Below the pieces are notes generated by a model. It ran no database searches. It was not told the origin of the DNA and saw only the letters and a program-made list of their open reading frames with translations. 64,000 nucleotides of DNA, taken from contig JAIETG010000001.1 in the NCBI GenBank assembly GCA_019745395.1, forward strand, positions 1 through 64,000, in the 5' to 3' direction. Made by a program: the position numbers and the translations under genes. The DNA is from Rhabdochlamydiaceae bacterium (lineage in GTDB: Bacteria; Chlamydiota; Chlamydiia; Chlamydiales; Rhabdochlamydiaceae). Shown in pieces: positions 18,536 to 28,224 of the stretch. The stretch's first letter is position 1; each line of letters opens with the position of its first letter.

Positions 18536-21500
18536 ATGAGATCATTTAAAACAAAATCATATATTTTTGGAGTAACGCTTTTTGCACCCTTTGGTGCATC
18601 GTTATGTGCTGTGCTCCCATCGACTACCTGGATTGCAGAAAATCCGGAACATGATATGACTAATCCTGAAAACTGGGATCCTACGGGGGCCCCTTCAGGT
18701 ATGGTACAAGTTATTTTCGATAATTCTGTTGAAAATGTTAACTTAACCCCCACTCAAACAGACGATCCTTTTTCTGTCTGTTCTATTTTTTTTTCAAGCA
18801 GTGCCGCTCCGTTTACCATTCATTTTAATGACAATACGGTTGCATTAAATGGACTTGGGATTACGGGTTTACAAACAAATGCGACAATGAATGCAACAAA
18901 CGTGGACAATGCCACGCCTCTGGGAAATCAATTCTCTTTCAATCGAAACAACAACTCTTCTTCTGGCAGCTCTACTTTAAATATAAGTAATACAGGATCT
19001 CAGCTGTCGGATAGCTCAGCTGTTACGCTTAATAATATGGACAATCAATTTTTTGTGATAGGTCCGTTCTCCATGTTGAATGGAGGATCTCTTACTTTAA
19101 CAAACACAGGGAATGATAACTCCCATGGAACAGGCACAAATCAAATCTCCTGTATAAACGCCTATCAAGCGCAGCTTAGCAATACTAATGCTATTGAAGA
19201 CAATGTGACTATTTCCATTTCTAACAGCGGAAATTATAGCGGCCAGAACACCTTATCTGGAAATAACATTGGGATTGTTTCATATGACCAGTATTATAAT
19301 ACAGATGCGTTTTTTGCGAGTGATGCATTGGATTTTTCTGTAACAAATAGCGGAGTAAATAGTGGAACATCCGAAGGCGCTAGTTTTATCGGATCCGTTG
19401 GAGCTTCACAAATTAATTTTGGGAGCACATGTGGGTTAAGCACCTCTAATAAAATTACAATTTCCAACTACGGCGAAAATAGTGGAAACAGCGGAACAAA
19501 TCCCACTAATGAACTACACGTAGGAACGATTAACGGACATCAATTATATGTACATATGCAATTTGTGGCAGCTGATAATTTTAGCCTGACGGCAACAAAT
19601 ATTGGTATCGATACTGGCAGCGGTGATGGATCGACGTATGTAGCCAATAATAGCAATAGCGATCAAGTGATGTTTAATAATTCTTGTAGCGTAGGCAAAA
19701 ATGCTGCTTTCGTTACGCAAAATAGTGGAACTTGTAGTGGAGACAAAACAGGATACATTACTAGCGTAGGTCAATTAAGCACTTATCAAATGGTATTCAA
19801 TGGAGAGTTTCAAGCAGGCGACTTTTTAAATTTCTCGATTACCAATACCGCAGTAGATAGCAGTCACTCCATGAATACGGACAGTGTTGGAACTGTTTCG
19901 TACAGTCAGCTTTTTTTTGGTTCTCCTGCTGTCATTCAAGATAATGCAACCATTAGCATAAGCAATGAAGGACATTTTAGCGGCAATACGCAGAGCCCTA
20001 CAAATTACGCCGGGGTTATAGGAAGTCCTCAATTTAATGCCGTAGGCAGTTTTGTGTCCCAGGATTCTTTTTATTTACAAATTGAAAACATTGGTGAAGA
20101 CACAGGAAGTGGATCTGGAAGTAATTTGATTGGTTCCGTAGGAGCGCAGCAAGCTTATTTTCAAAGTTCTTGCACTTTAGGTAATGATGCTAACATCGTA
20201 ATTTCCAATACTGGAACCAATAGCAATGAAAGCAGCTCTAACCAAATAGGTTATGTTAACTTCAGTCAATTAGAGGTAGATGAAGATTTAATTCTCGGCA
20301 CTAATTCAAATATATATATCACCAACAGCGCCACTAATACAGGGAATCAAGATAATTATATCGGTTACGTTTCAGGCTCACAGGCATTATTTAATGGGAC
20401 TGTGACTTTAGGTGATGGCTCTGTTATTTCTACGACGAATACTGGGACTGTTGAAGCGCCACAAATTATATTCAATCAAGGCTTTACTGTTTCAAGTGGG
20501 AAAGTAACCATTCAGGCAATCAATGAAGGTAGACGGATGTCCGATATAGGCTTTTTCATTCAAGGAGCAAATGCCGGAGGCAATGCAAACATTGTCTTAA
20601 AAAATGTTAGACTTGATATTGAAACAACTCTTCCTTCATTTACAATCGGAGAACTCAATGGGGACACCTCAAGTATTGTAAAATCTATTGCATCAATAAT
20701 TATTAACACAGATTCTTCTACAAATGCCCTTTTTTCAGGAATCATCCAGGATTATACGGATACACCTTTACTATTAACAAAGCAAGGGCCTGGCAAACAG
20801 ATATTGTCAGGGATAAATACCTATACAGGTCTAACTTCCATTCAAGAAGGAATTTTATCTGTTAACGGATCGATTGTGGGCGATCTGACTGTCGCATCGG
20901 GAGGAACATTAAAGGGATCTGGAACGATTGGAGGCGCAACCATTATTGAAAATGGAGCCACGCTCTCTCCAGGTAACTCGATTGGAACAATCAGTCTCGG
21001 CAGTCTTGTTCTAAATTCTGGCTCAACAACAATCATTGAAATCGATCCTATTGGATCCTCGAGCATTAATGTAGCAGGAAGCGCCATAGTTGATGGGATA
21101 TTACAAATTGTGCAAAACCCAGGCATTTATCCACGCCAAGGAAAATATTTGATTTTATCAGCAGACTCTTTAAGCGGGGGCTTTTCTTCTGTTAATACTT
21201 TCCGAGGATTTACGTTTGATTTGACCCAACCAAATAACAATTTCTATTTAGAATATATTTTAGCAATACCCACTCAAGGACTTTCTGGCAATTCTCTGAA
21301 AGTAGCAAACTATTTAAATGACCAAGCTCCTTCGTCAAACACATTCATGTCTTTATTAGCCCTTTCAGAAGACTCGTTAAATGAAGCGCTAAAAAGCATA
21401 TCGCCTTCCAGAAATGCTTTTGGAACTTATATTACAGAACAAATCGCTTTTTCTCTTAACAACCTCGTAAGCTCTCATATAGATGGATTAAGATTTTCTC

Positions 21501-22420
21501 AATCAAAACCTTCTACTGAACCTTTTGGATCAACACTGACAGCGGACAGCTCTGATCGCCTTGTTCCCGATGAAAACTCTAAAAATACATTCTCTGTATG
21601 GGGCTCAGGATTTGGAGAGTTTGCCCATCAGGCCGCTTCCTCACAAAATCCCTCGTTTAATTTCATGTCGGAAGCAGCTCTCTTGGGACTTGACTACCAA
21701 GGAAAAAATAGAACTGTAGTAGGTGGAGGTTTAGGGTATGCTCATACGCATTATTATGAAAACAATCATGCAGGACACGGAAACATCAACTACTACTGCG
21801 CCTCAATTTACACCAATCACTTTATTAGTGACTTTTACATTTCTCCTGCCGTTTTAGGCATATTCAATCAAATCGATAACACACGAAACATTTCATTTCC
21901 GGGTTTTTCTGAAAATGCTCATGCAAATATCTTTGCTTGGCAGCTCATCCCTCATTTAGAAGTAGGATATGATGCAAAGTTTTCTTGGGGAGATATCAGT
22001 CCCTTTACCTCTGCAGATTGGGCGATTTCCTGGCAAAGAAGCTATCAAGAACATGGAGCTTCTCCTTTTAACGCAAAGCAAAAAGCCAATAACAGTTCGA
22101 TGGTGCGTAGCGAAACTGGTTTTAAATTTTGTGAAAAATGGGAGAAAAAGTGGGGATTGCTTACTTTAAGAGAGAAAGTTTCTTATGTTTTTGAAAAGCC
22201 TTATGGTACGGGAACAATAAACTCCAGTTTTGTAGGGATGCCGGGGACCTTTACAGTAACAGCTGTAAATCAAACTCTCAACTTAGGAAATGTTGGATTT
22301 AACCTCCTCGCAGCTATAGGAAAAACAAATCCCATTCAGCTGGATTTCGGATATGAAGCAGAGTTTGGCTCTAACTATTGGTCGAATGAACTCATGTTTA
22401 CAATAAGCAAAGGGTTTTAA
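18536..22420 (+). CDS. autotransporter with NxG-repeat passenger (1294 aa)
   Basis: Signal peptide (about residues 1-25), then a passenger of roughly 900 residues. Its middle (about 140-680) is built from units of about 45 residues that end in SNTG or SNSG and then read IGxVxxxQ, forming two alternating types. A passenger-associated segment follows (LLTKQGPGKQILSGINTYTG and ILSVNGSIVGDLTVASGGTLKGSG). The C-terminal 280 residues (from FSVWGSGFGEFAHQ) are a beta-barrel ending in a terminal Phe (ISKGF), the outer-membrane assembly signal. The protein should be surface-exposed and bind host material or neighbours, by analogy with chlamydial Pmps. The barrel is closely related to those at 30666-32915 and 45732-49280. 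Confidence 0.9.
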   Translation: MRSFKTKSYIFGVTLFAPFGASLCAVLPSTTWIAENPEHDMTNPENWDPTGAPSGMVQVIFDNSVENVNLTPTQTDDPFSVCSIFFSSSAAPFTIHFNDNTVALNGLGITGLQTNATMNATNVDNATPLGNQFSFNRNNNSSSGSSTLNISNTGSQLSDSSAVTLNNMDNQFFVIGPFSMLNGGSLTLTNTGNDNSHGTGTNQISCINAYQAQLSNTNAIEDNVTISISNSGNYSGQNTLSGNNIGIVSYDQYYNTDAFFASDALDFSVTNSGVNSGTSEGASFIGSVGASQINFGSTCGLSTSNKITISNYGENSGNSGTNPTNELHVGTINGHQLYVHMQFVAADNFSLTATNIGIDTGSGDGSTYVANNSNSDQVMFNNSCSVGKNAAFVTQNSGTCSGDKTGYITSVGQLSTYQMVFNGEFQAGDFLNFSITNTAVDSSHSMNTDSVGTVSYSQLFFGSPAVIQDNATISISNEGHFSGNTQSPTNYAGVIGSPQFNAVGSFVSQDSFYLQIENIGEDTGSGSGSNLIGSVGAQQAYFQSSCTLGNDANIVISNTGTNSNESSSNQIGYVNFSQLEVDEDLILGTNSNIYITNSATNTGNQDNYIGYVSGSQALFNGTVTLGDGSVISTTNTGTVEAPQIIFNQGFTVSSGKVTIQAINEGRRMSDIGFFIQGANAGGNANIVLKNVRLDIETTLPSFTIGELNGDTSSIVKSIASIIINTDSSTNALFSGIIQDYTDTPLLLTKQGPGKQILSGINTYTGLTSIQEGILSVNGSIVGDLTVASGGTLKGSGTIGGATIIENGATLSPGNSIGTISLGSLVLNSGSTTIIEIDPIGSSSINVAGSAIVDGILQIVQNPGIYPRQGKYLILSADSLSGGFSSVNTFRGFTFDLTQPNNNFYLEYILAIPTQGLSGNSLKVANYLNDQAPSSNTFMSLLALSEDSLNEALKSISPSRNAFGTYITEQIAFSLNNLVSSHIDGLRFSQSKPSTEPFGSTLTADSSDRLVPDENSKNTFSVWGSGFGEFAHQAASSQNPSFNFMSEAALLGLDYQGKNRTVVGGGLGYAHTHYYENNHAGHGNINYYCASIYTNHFISDFYISPAVLGIFNQIDNTRNISFPGFSENAHANIFAWQLIPHLEVGYDAKFSWGDISPFTSADWAISWQRSYQEHGASPFNAKQKANNSSMVRSETGFKFCEKWEKKWGLLTLREKVSYVFEKPYGTGTINSSFVGMPGTFTVTAVNQTLNLGNVGFNLLAAIGKTNPIQLDFGYEAEFGSNYWSNELMFTISKGF

Positions 22421-22444
22421 ATTTTAAGTGATCAACGTCAACTA

Positions 22445-23884
22445 CTAATTGCTACCACGTAAACACCGCCCTTTAGGTCCGTCACCTTCACGCAATACAC
22501 ATTTAGAATGTAAAAATCCTACAGCCTCAGCAGAATCCTTCACTTTAGAAGCGCTACGAGTTAACATCTCTTCTTCGAATTCAGTTAGTACAACTTCTCT
22601 GACTCCGGTTTCTCGCCATTTAGACAAATTGGTACAGGCTGTTGAAATGCTGCGAGCTAGTAGCAGTGCATCCAACAGAGCCTGATTTGCACCTTGCCCT
22701 TTAAATGGGCTCATAGGGTGCGCTGCATCACCAATCAAAGTAACAGATCCTGCTGCTTTCAACAATTCCGACTTGAGTAATTCTCGGTCATAAACGGGAT
22801 AACCGGAAATCTGCTCTGGCAAAGTTGCTGATAAAATTTGAGGAATGGGATTATGCCACTGCGCTCTAAGACATGCTTCTGCTTTAAGAGCCAGAGCTCC
22901 TTTTGCACTCAAGGCCTTAGCCTCTTCTTCTAGCATAGGGAAACTAAATTGCCACATTATCGCGTCTAATGAGTAAGGCATCATGTAGATTCGCTCATGG
23001 CCATTGACGGTTTGAAACACGGTGGCAGAATCGAGCAAAGAACTCTCAACCCCCTTAAGAGCTTCTAAAGAACAAATACCCAAAATTACTACATACCCTA
23101 AGTAACGTAAGGGGGTAATATCCTCACTAACAACCAAGCTACGCACAACACTACGAATACCATCAGCACCCACAACCAAATCCGCCTTGGTATTCTTCAT
23201 CTGTCCGTTAACTTGAAAACTGAGTTCAACACTTTTATCTTCACATTGTTTAAAACCTACTAAACGGTGTCCCCACTGGACCGCATCATGCTTACCCAAT
23301 TGCTCAAGCAAAGCTGAGCGCAAGGCTTGCCTCGGGATATGCACATTTATGCGCTTTGGAGACTTTTTCGTGTTTGCATGCGTCCTCCTTCCCCATTCCG
23401 TAATTTCTTTTCCTTCTGTAGTATGCACCACATGGCGTGTAGAATTACACCCATCTTTTAAAGAGAAAAGGCCAAATCCTTTAATTGCGTTGCTTGCTTG
23501 TTGCAAGGTAAGTCCGTAGCCTTGAGCTCTTGCATCAAAGCTTGTATCGCGTTCATAAAGAGTAAATGGGATCCCGCGATGCAAACAGGCTACAGCCAGC
23601 GCCACTCCTCCTATACCCGCACCAATAATTGCTACATGTGGATAGTTTTCTAAATCTGCTATGGGGGGGCTAGAAGCAGGAATCAAGCCAGATCCCCTGC
23701 AATGATCGCATAAATATTGAGTAATCTTAGGGCGAACACAAGCCTTTCCTTCAGCCTTATTTTTTTCAAATTCTTTCATTGCTATTTGGTAGCGATGGCT
23801 TGCTTTCTTGCGAAGCCTCAAGCTTTTTTTGCCACGACCATAACATTCTGGACAAATAGTCCAGCTAGTCTCTTTATTTTCCAC
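22445..23884 (-). CDS. FAD-dependent monooxygenase with N-terminal zinc-finger-like module
   Basis: 479 residues from a GTG start. The first 70 residues contain CPECYGRG (11-18) and CDHCRGSG (59-66), two CxxCxGxG elements like those of the DnaJ zinc centre, separated by a basic helix. From about 83 a Rossmann FAD site follows (VAIIGAGIGG, 84-93), then the second flavin motif VVGADGIRSVVR and the third IGDAAHPMSPFKGQGANQAL. This is the class A flavin hydroxylase fold of the UbiH/kynurenine monooxygenase kind; the substrate is unknown. It converges on the autotransporter with 24 nt between stops. The zinc-module fusion is unusual for the family. Confidence 0.82.
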   Translation of the reverse strand: MENKETSWTICPECYGRGKKSLRLRKKASHRYQIAMKEFEKNKAEGKACVRPKITQYLCDHCRGSGLIPASSPPIADLENYPHVAIIGAGIGGVALAVACLHRGIPFTLYERDTSFDARAQGYGLTLQQASNAIKGFGLFSLKDGCNSTRHVVHTTEGKEITEWGRRTHANTKKSPKRINVHIPRQALRSALLEQLGKHDAVQWGHRLVGFKQCEDKSVELSFQVNGQMKNTKADLVVGADGIRSVVRSLVVSEDITPLRYLGYVVILGICSLEALKGVESSLLDSATVFQTVNGHERIYMMPYSLDAIMWQFSFPMLEEEAKALSAKGALALKAEACLRAQWHNPIPQILSATLPEQISGYPVYDRELLKSELLKAAGSVTLIGDAAHPMSPFKGQGANQALLDALLLARSISTACTNLSKWRETGVREVVLTEFEEEMLTRSASKVKDSAEAVGFLHSKCVLREGDGPKGRCLRGSN

Positions 23885-24082
23885 TTTTTTCAGTCTTCAT
23901 TAAGGTAATTATGTTTTAAAGCGAAATTGTTACTTTACATATTATCGCTCTTAAATCTTCAACTACATAGAGTATGCCCTATGCTAAAAGATCAGTTTGT
24001 AAATTGACTATTTTTGCTCATCGCGACAAAAATGTAAATATACAAGTAATTAAAGACATTATATTACTTTTAACTAGAAATC

Positions 24083-25924
24083 TTAAGAATAAGAAAAATG
24101 AGCAAGAAGCAGATCGTCTAGCAAATCAAGAGACAGCATGTCTGGTTGCCCATCCGGATCTTCTATTAGCTTTTGCAAAGCGTCTTTATGAGAAGGCGTT
24201 GGATTGCTTTGCAAAATTCTATTTTTTTCATGCTGCGGCAATTTACGTAGGCTTTTAAGTACAGCATCTTTTTTCCTAACAAGGCCCGTAAAAAGAGTAT
24301 CTGTTATAGAAGAGAGCTTTTGCCTTACGTTCGCTTTGCTAATTCTTAGATGTGTTGCTGTAGAAGAAATGAGTTCTTCTCGCAAAGCTCGAATCTGCTG
24401 CTCAGACATTCCATGCAGAGGATTTTTCTTGTGCCTAAGACTTTTTTGTAGAGCATGCAGGTGTTTTTCAGAGCTCTCATAACAATCTTGCACGTGCCCG
24501 AGGTGTTTTTCTGCAGAGGGATCAGACCTATCAAAAGCCTGCAAGTGCTCTTCGATCAGATCCAAAAGCTGCAATGACTCTGAAGCAAAAAGATATGTAT
24601 ATTCTGCTATCCTCGCTTGATGCACTTGATTTTTCAAGAAATTGACAGGAGCTTGTTCTTTTTTTAATTTTTTCAGTTTCGTTTCGATTCGTTGTAAATT
24701 TTCACGCTGCTCATAGACTTCCCTTTGACGAGAAGAGAGTTTTTTAATCTGTCTTTTTAAAAACAAAATTTCCGAATCTACTTGAGTAGGACTTTGACTA
24801 GACCCATGGACTGCTTTTTCTAACTTCTTCAAACACCCTTCGATAATCTCTATCTTTTTTTCTGTAGTTTTTTGTTCATATCTCCCATAGAACACATCGA
24901 GAAACTGACTGCGAAACTTAGAAAAATGCAGCTCTTTTACGGTTTCATCCGCTTGAACTTGTAGGTCAGAGGACAAAGAAGGAATCTCCTGCACTTTATT
25001 CGTCAAAAAATGAATTTCTTTCTCTATGTGTTCAAAGCAATCTTCTGAGGCTTTTTCTCCATGCAATCTCATAACTTCTAATTGGAGCTCGAAAGCGCAC
25101 TCTGCAATAAAATCAAGCTTCCCTTCTTCAGTAACCTGTTCATAGGAAGAATCAAAGCGCAAAAGAAATCGACTAGGATAGCTTCTGGTTTGAAAATGGG
25201 AAACTTGCTCTAAGAGAGTTTGTTTACCTGTACAATCTGTAGGAAGTTCCTCAATTTTCTCTGATAAAAAAGTAGCTTGCCGATGCATTCTTTGGAAACG
25301 ACTTACATTACCATGAAATTCTCCAGAACGAGCTTGTTTAGTAGCTTGATGCACTGACGTGAACTGAGATTGCAGTGCAGTAAAAGAATGCTTTAAAAAA
25401 GAAACCTTTTCCTCAGATGTCTTTTCTTCGTATCCTTCGAAGCTTTTGAGAAACACCTCTTCTGAGGGAGTCGATCCTGTTGTACTGTGAGAAGAAATAG
25501 AATCTGAAAGCTTTTCCTCGTTTGGAATATTTGTAGCGTGCATTTGCTCATACAAGTAGGGATCTGAAGCTGCGATGCGCACCTTTGAAGGAAAAAGTTT
25601 TTGTAAATTGGGCAGAAATCCCTGAAAAAATCTAGAGATTTTTTGTTGTGTAGAGGGGTTTAAAGAAGAATTGTGTGCAATTTCGAGAGATCTACTTTGT
25701 GAAACACTATCTACGATGCATTCTCTTGGAGTTTTTCGAGAAGAAGAGTCTGTTAAAGATTGGGTCGAAAAAGTTTCTTGAGAATCTACCACTTCATTTA
25801 AGGATCCAGGTAGAATCTTGCTTATTTTAGCAGCTTTTTCTACTTTTGTCTTCGTAGCAGGTATAGGAGCAAAAGAGCTAATGGATGTCAAAGAAAAATA
25901 GGAGCGATTGCCAGTCTTATCCAA
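24083..25924 (-). CDS. large coiled-coil protein with three tandem repeats, possible effector
   Basis: 613 residues, no membrane segment. A Ser/Thr-rich N-terminus (1-150) precedes three units of roughly 90 residues starting near 158, 253 and 341, each opening with FL..F...YE..T.E.K (YEEKT at 165, YEQVT at 261, YEQKT at 349) and containing a later heptad helix with a FL..K..E(L/I)P segment. The C-terminal third is charged coiled coil. Soluble, repetitive, Ser-rich-start proteins of this kind in chlamydiae are often type III secreted, but I see no direct proof. About 200 nt of AT-rich DNA separate it from the monooxygenase. No known domain recognised. Confidence 0.75.
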   Translation of the reverse strand: MDKTGNRSYFSLTSISSFAPIPATKTKVEKAAKISKILPGSLNEVVDSQETFSTQSLTDSSSRKTPRECIVDSVSQSRSLEIAHNSSLNPSTQQKISRFFQGFLPNLQKLFPSKVRIAASDPYLYEQMHATNIPNEEKLSDSISSHSTTGSTPSEEVFLKSFEGYEEKTSEEKVSFLKHSFTALQSQFTSVHQATKQARSGEFHGNVSRFQRMHRQATFLSEKIEELPTDCTGKQTLLEQVSHFQTRSYPSRFLLRFDSSYEQVTEEGKLDFIAECAFELQLEVMRLHGEKASEDCFEHIEKEIHFLTNKVQEIPSLSSDLQVQADETVKELHFSKFRSQFLDVFYGRYEQKTTEKKIEIIEGCLKKLEKAVHGSSQSPTQVDSEILFLKRQIKKLSSRQREVYEQRENLQRIETKLKKLKKEQAPVNFLKNQVHQARIAEYTYLFASESLQLLDLIEEHLQAFDRSDPSAEKHLGHVQDCYESSEKHLHALQKSLRHKKNPLHGMSEQQIRALREELISSTATHLRISKANVRQKLSSITDTLFTGLVRKKDAVLKSLRKLPQHEKNRILQSNPTPSHKDALQKLIEDPDGQPDMLSLDLLDDLLLAHFSYS

Positions 25925-26172
25925 CTTTCCTCTCTACATACTTATGATTTCTTCAGAATAATTAAAAAAATATTTTCACGAAATACTTTTCAACTATTTC
26001 ATAAATATCAAGGCTGCGCCTAACCTGACGCTCCTATCAAAGAGTGTGTAGAAGCCATTTTCGTCTCACAATGTATGATCCCTAAAATTGAAACTAGTGT
26101 TAAATGTCGGATGTGTTGTAGAAGAAAATGTGTCCGCAAACTAAAAATTAGAAATAGTGGAAGGAGTAATTG

Positions 26173-26727
26173 ATGAAGAATATGATGAACATAATGACTA
26201 CAGCTTTCTTATTGGCTATTCCCATAAACAGTCAATCCGAAATCATTGCTTATTCCCCCTCAATTTCTAGACAGCCCTTGATTTTTCATTTTAATTCTTT
26301 GCAGCTATCTCAATTTTCAGCTGTTACATGGGCGCAGATGCAAAATACTTTATTCATTCAAAGCACGTACTCAAATCATTTCCAAGATTTAACCTATAAG
26401 GAGTGCTGCGACCAATGGAACGTTTGGGTAGATGGAATGGGCCAGTGGCTACATCAGGATGGAGTGTCTGAACAATATGGTTATAAAGATGCTACTGGAG
26501 GTTTTACACTCGGAGCAGACAAATGCTATAATGATTTTCTTGTGGGAGCCGCATTTAGCTATACCAATTCCCATCTGAACTGGGAAAAATCTGCAGGTAA
26601 TAGCCACATTAATAGTTACTATGGCGGACTTTATGGAAACTGGAATAACAATTTGGTGTATGTGAACACTTCCTTGCTAGGAGCGTTTAGTCAGTATGAT
26701 ACAACTGATCTTGCAACCTTTTTCTAA
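26173..26727 (+). pseudogene. autotransporter barrel with almost no passenger, truncated by IS
   Basis: 184 residues from an ATG with AAGGAGT upstream. A signal peptide (MNIMTTAFLLAIPINSQS) leads after only about 80 residues into barrel strands (QWNVWVDGMGQWLHQ... YGYKDATGGFTLGAD... FLVGAAFSYTNSH... INSYYGGLYGNW). The barrel breaks off after FSQYDTT, where the IS3-family terminal repeat starts at 26706; the last few codons and the stop are IS sequence. The rest of the barrel is absent from the other side of the IS. Unlike its neighbours it never had a long passenger in this copy. It cannot form a complete barrel. Confidence 0.8.
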
Positions 26728-27624
26728 ACATTCAGAACATATAGTTGTTCAATCTTCTGTTTTTCCCACATCTCTTCAAATTCTTTAGGAGATCTATATC
26801 CTAGCGTAGAGTGAAGTCTCTCTCGGTTATAAAAAACCTCAACGTACTCAAAAATAGCGATCTTTCCTTCTTCTCTTGTTCTGTAATGCTTCAGATGGAC
26901 TTCTTCTGTCTTCAGTGTGTGAAAGAAACTTTCAGCTACTGCATTGTCATAACAGTGCCCTTTATCACTCATACTCAATGTGATCCCATGTCTCAGAGTA
27001 AGTTCTTTGAACTCCTTACTTGTGTACTGACACCCTCTATCAGAATGATGCATTAGACCATTGGTTAGGACAGAGCGACGGTATAAGGCCTGTTTCAGCG
27101 CCTTCGTAACCAGTTCTGTTTCTAATGTGCTTCCCCAGGCTAAGACCTACTATCTTTTTAGAGAAGAGGTCGAGCACTACAGATACATAGAGCCATCCTT
27201 CAGCAGTCCATACATACGTAATATCGCTCACCTAGACTTTATTGGGCTCTTCTACCATAAAGTGTTGGTCTATACGGTTCGGAGCTATCTCCAGGACTTT
27301 CTTGCTTTGCTGTGTCGTCCTTTTCCATTTCTTCCTCATTTTAGCTTGGATATTCTCCTGTTTCATGAGAGTGGCTACTCTATTTCTAGAGCAGGAAGCG
27401 CCTCGCTTTTTGAGCTCGGCGTGAATTCGGGGGCTTCCATATAGCCCCCTACTTTGCTTATGAAGCTCTTTGATCTCCGAAGTTAGTTCGTGATTTTCTA
27501 GGGTTCTTTTACTGCATTTTCTTCCTAAAGACTCGTAGTAGCCACATCGAGACACTCCCAGAATAGTTGCCATCTTCTCTATTGGAAACTCTTGTGAATG
27601 AGCTTTCATAAATTCAAATCTCAC
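26724..27624 (-). pseudogene. IS3-family transposase OrfB (DDE), broken
   Basis: The frame begins at 27624, overlapping orfA, with the N-terminal helix-turn-helix region (MATILGVSRCGYYESLGR and SRGLYGSPRIHAEL). A TAG at 27232-27234 interrupts [15 protein letters not shown], where IS3 relatives have Trp (TGG). A second lesion, one extra G in the run at 27133-27136, shifts the frame in LSLG. The third segment (26724-27053) carries [13 protein letters not shown] and ESFFHTLKTEEV. The catalytic D, D and E residues are thus all present but spread over separate frames, so the transposase is dead. Confidence 0.92.
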
Positions 27625-27914
27625 CCTTTTGGCTTTAAGAAGATGGCTGCTGCCTTTTTTAGGATATCTCTCTCCATCGTAACATCAGCAAGCAACTTCT
27701 TTAGACGATAGACTTCCTCATTACACGGCTTTAATAGCCCTGAACCAGGGAAACTATCTTCTCCATTCTCTTTAAATTCCCTAACCCAGGAATATAGAGT
27801 TGCTTTAGGGATTCCCAAGTTTGAGGCAACTTCTTCCATCCCTTTGCCACTTTCTCGATAGAGCTTTATGGCATTTATTTTAAATTCACGATCATACTTT
27901 CTCTGTTTTTCCAT
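27621..27914 (-). CDS. IS3-family transposase OrfA
   Basis: 97 residues when started at the ATG at 27914, which has AAGGAGG six bases upstream; an in-frame ATG 24 nt earlier is less well placed. It holds the helix-turn-helix of IS3 OrfA (YDREFKINAIKLYRESGKGM... NLGIPKATLYSWVREFK) and the leucine-rich tail (EEVYRLKKLLADVTMERDILKKA). It overlaps orfB by a few bases, and the AAAAGGG stretch near its end is the kind of site where the normal element makes a -1 frameshifted fusion. The protein binds the IS ends; alone it cannot transpose. Confidence 0.9.
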   Translation of the reverse strand: MEKQRKYDREFKINAIKLYRESGKGMEEVASNLGIPKATLYSWVREFKENGEDSFPGSGLLKPCNEEVYRLKKLLADVTMERDILKKAAAIFLKPKG

Positions 27915-27985
27915 AGACGCCCTCCTTGGGGTTTTCATTTTCTCTCGTCTATGTTCTTTATGTCTAGAAAATCATAGCAGGATCA

Positions 27986-28047
27986 GTATCTGTAGTGCTC
28001 GACCTCTTCTCTAGAAAGATAGTAGGTCTTAGCCTGGGAAGCACATT
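27986..28047 (+). mobile_element. inverted fragment of a second IS3 copy
   Basis: These 62 bases are the reverse complement of 27124-27186 inside orfB, differing by one substitution and one missing G. They directly abut the IS end with no spacer. The missing G restores the transposase frame that is broken in the full copy, so this fragment is the more original version. Confidence 0.85.
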
Positions 28048-28224
28048 CAAGTTTCTACTTTTGTTTGTCAAAATCCCGACTAAACTTGTCATACTAGAAG
28101 CATGAATACCAGAAGAAACGAAAGGTTTTAAGGAGTTTGGAAGATCTAAAGTTTTTTGATAAATATCACTGAAATCTTGATAAGAAAACGGAGAAATAAT
28201 TTCTAAAAGAACTGTAGAGTTTGC
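28048..28224 (-). pseudogene. 3' remnant of the gene at 28225-29475, beyond its stop codon
   Basis: In frame with the preceding gene, directly after its TAA at 28225-28227, the sequence stays open for about 59 codons (ANSTVLLEIISPFSYQDF... GIHASSMTSLVGILTNKS) until it meets the IS fragment at 28047. It has protein-like composition, which suggests the original gene was longer and has gained a premature stop and lost its end. Confidence 0.6.

Larger units (their letters stand above)
26706..27985 (-). mobile_element. IS3-family insertion sequence, inactive
   Basis: About 1280 bp. Imperfect terminal inverted repeats start TGATC at both ends: 26706-26731 and the complement of 27960-27985 agree at 20 of 26 positions. 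It contains overlapping OrfA and OrfB in the usual IS3 arrangement on the minus strand, but OrfB has a nonsense codon and a frameshift. There is no convincing target duplication: the left side abuts a broken autotransporter and the right side abuts a fragment of a second copy in the opposite orientation. Confidence 0.88.

Noticed and set aside
18536-22420. Tandem repeats in autotransporter genes as a CRISPR array
   Set aside because: The repeats are at protein level, long, imperfect and within one open frame.
23974-24258. 94-codon plus-strand frame at the end of the coiled-coil gene
   Set aside because: Most of it is antisense to the 24083-25924 gene and it has no ribosome site.
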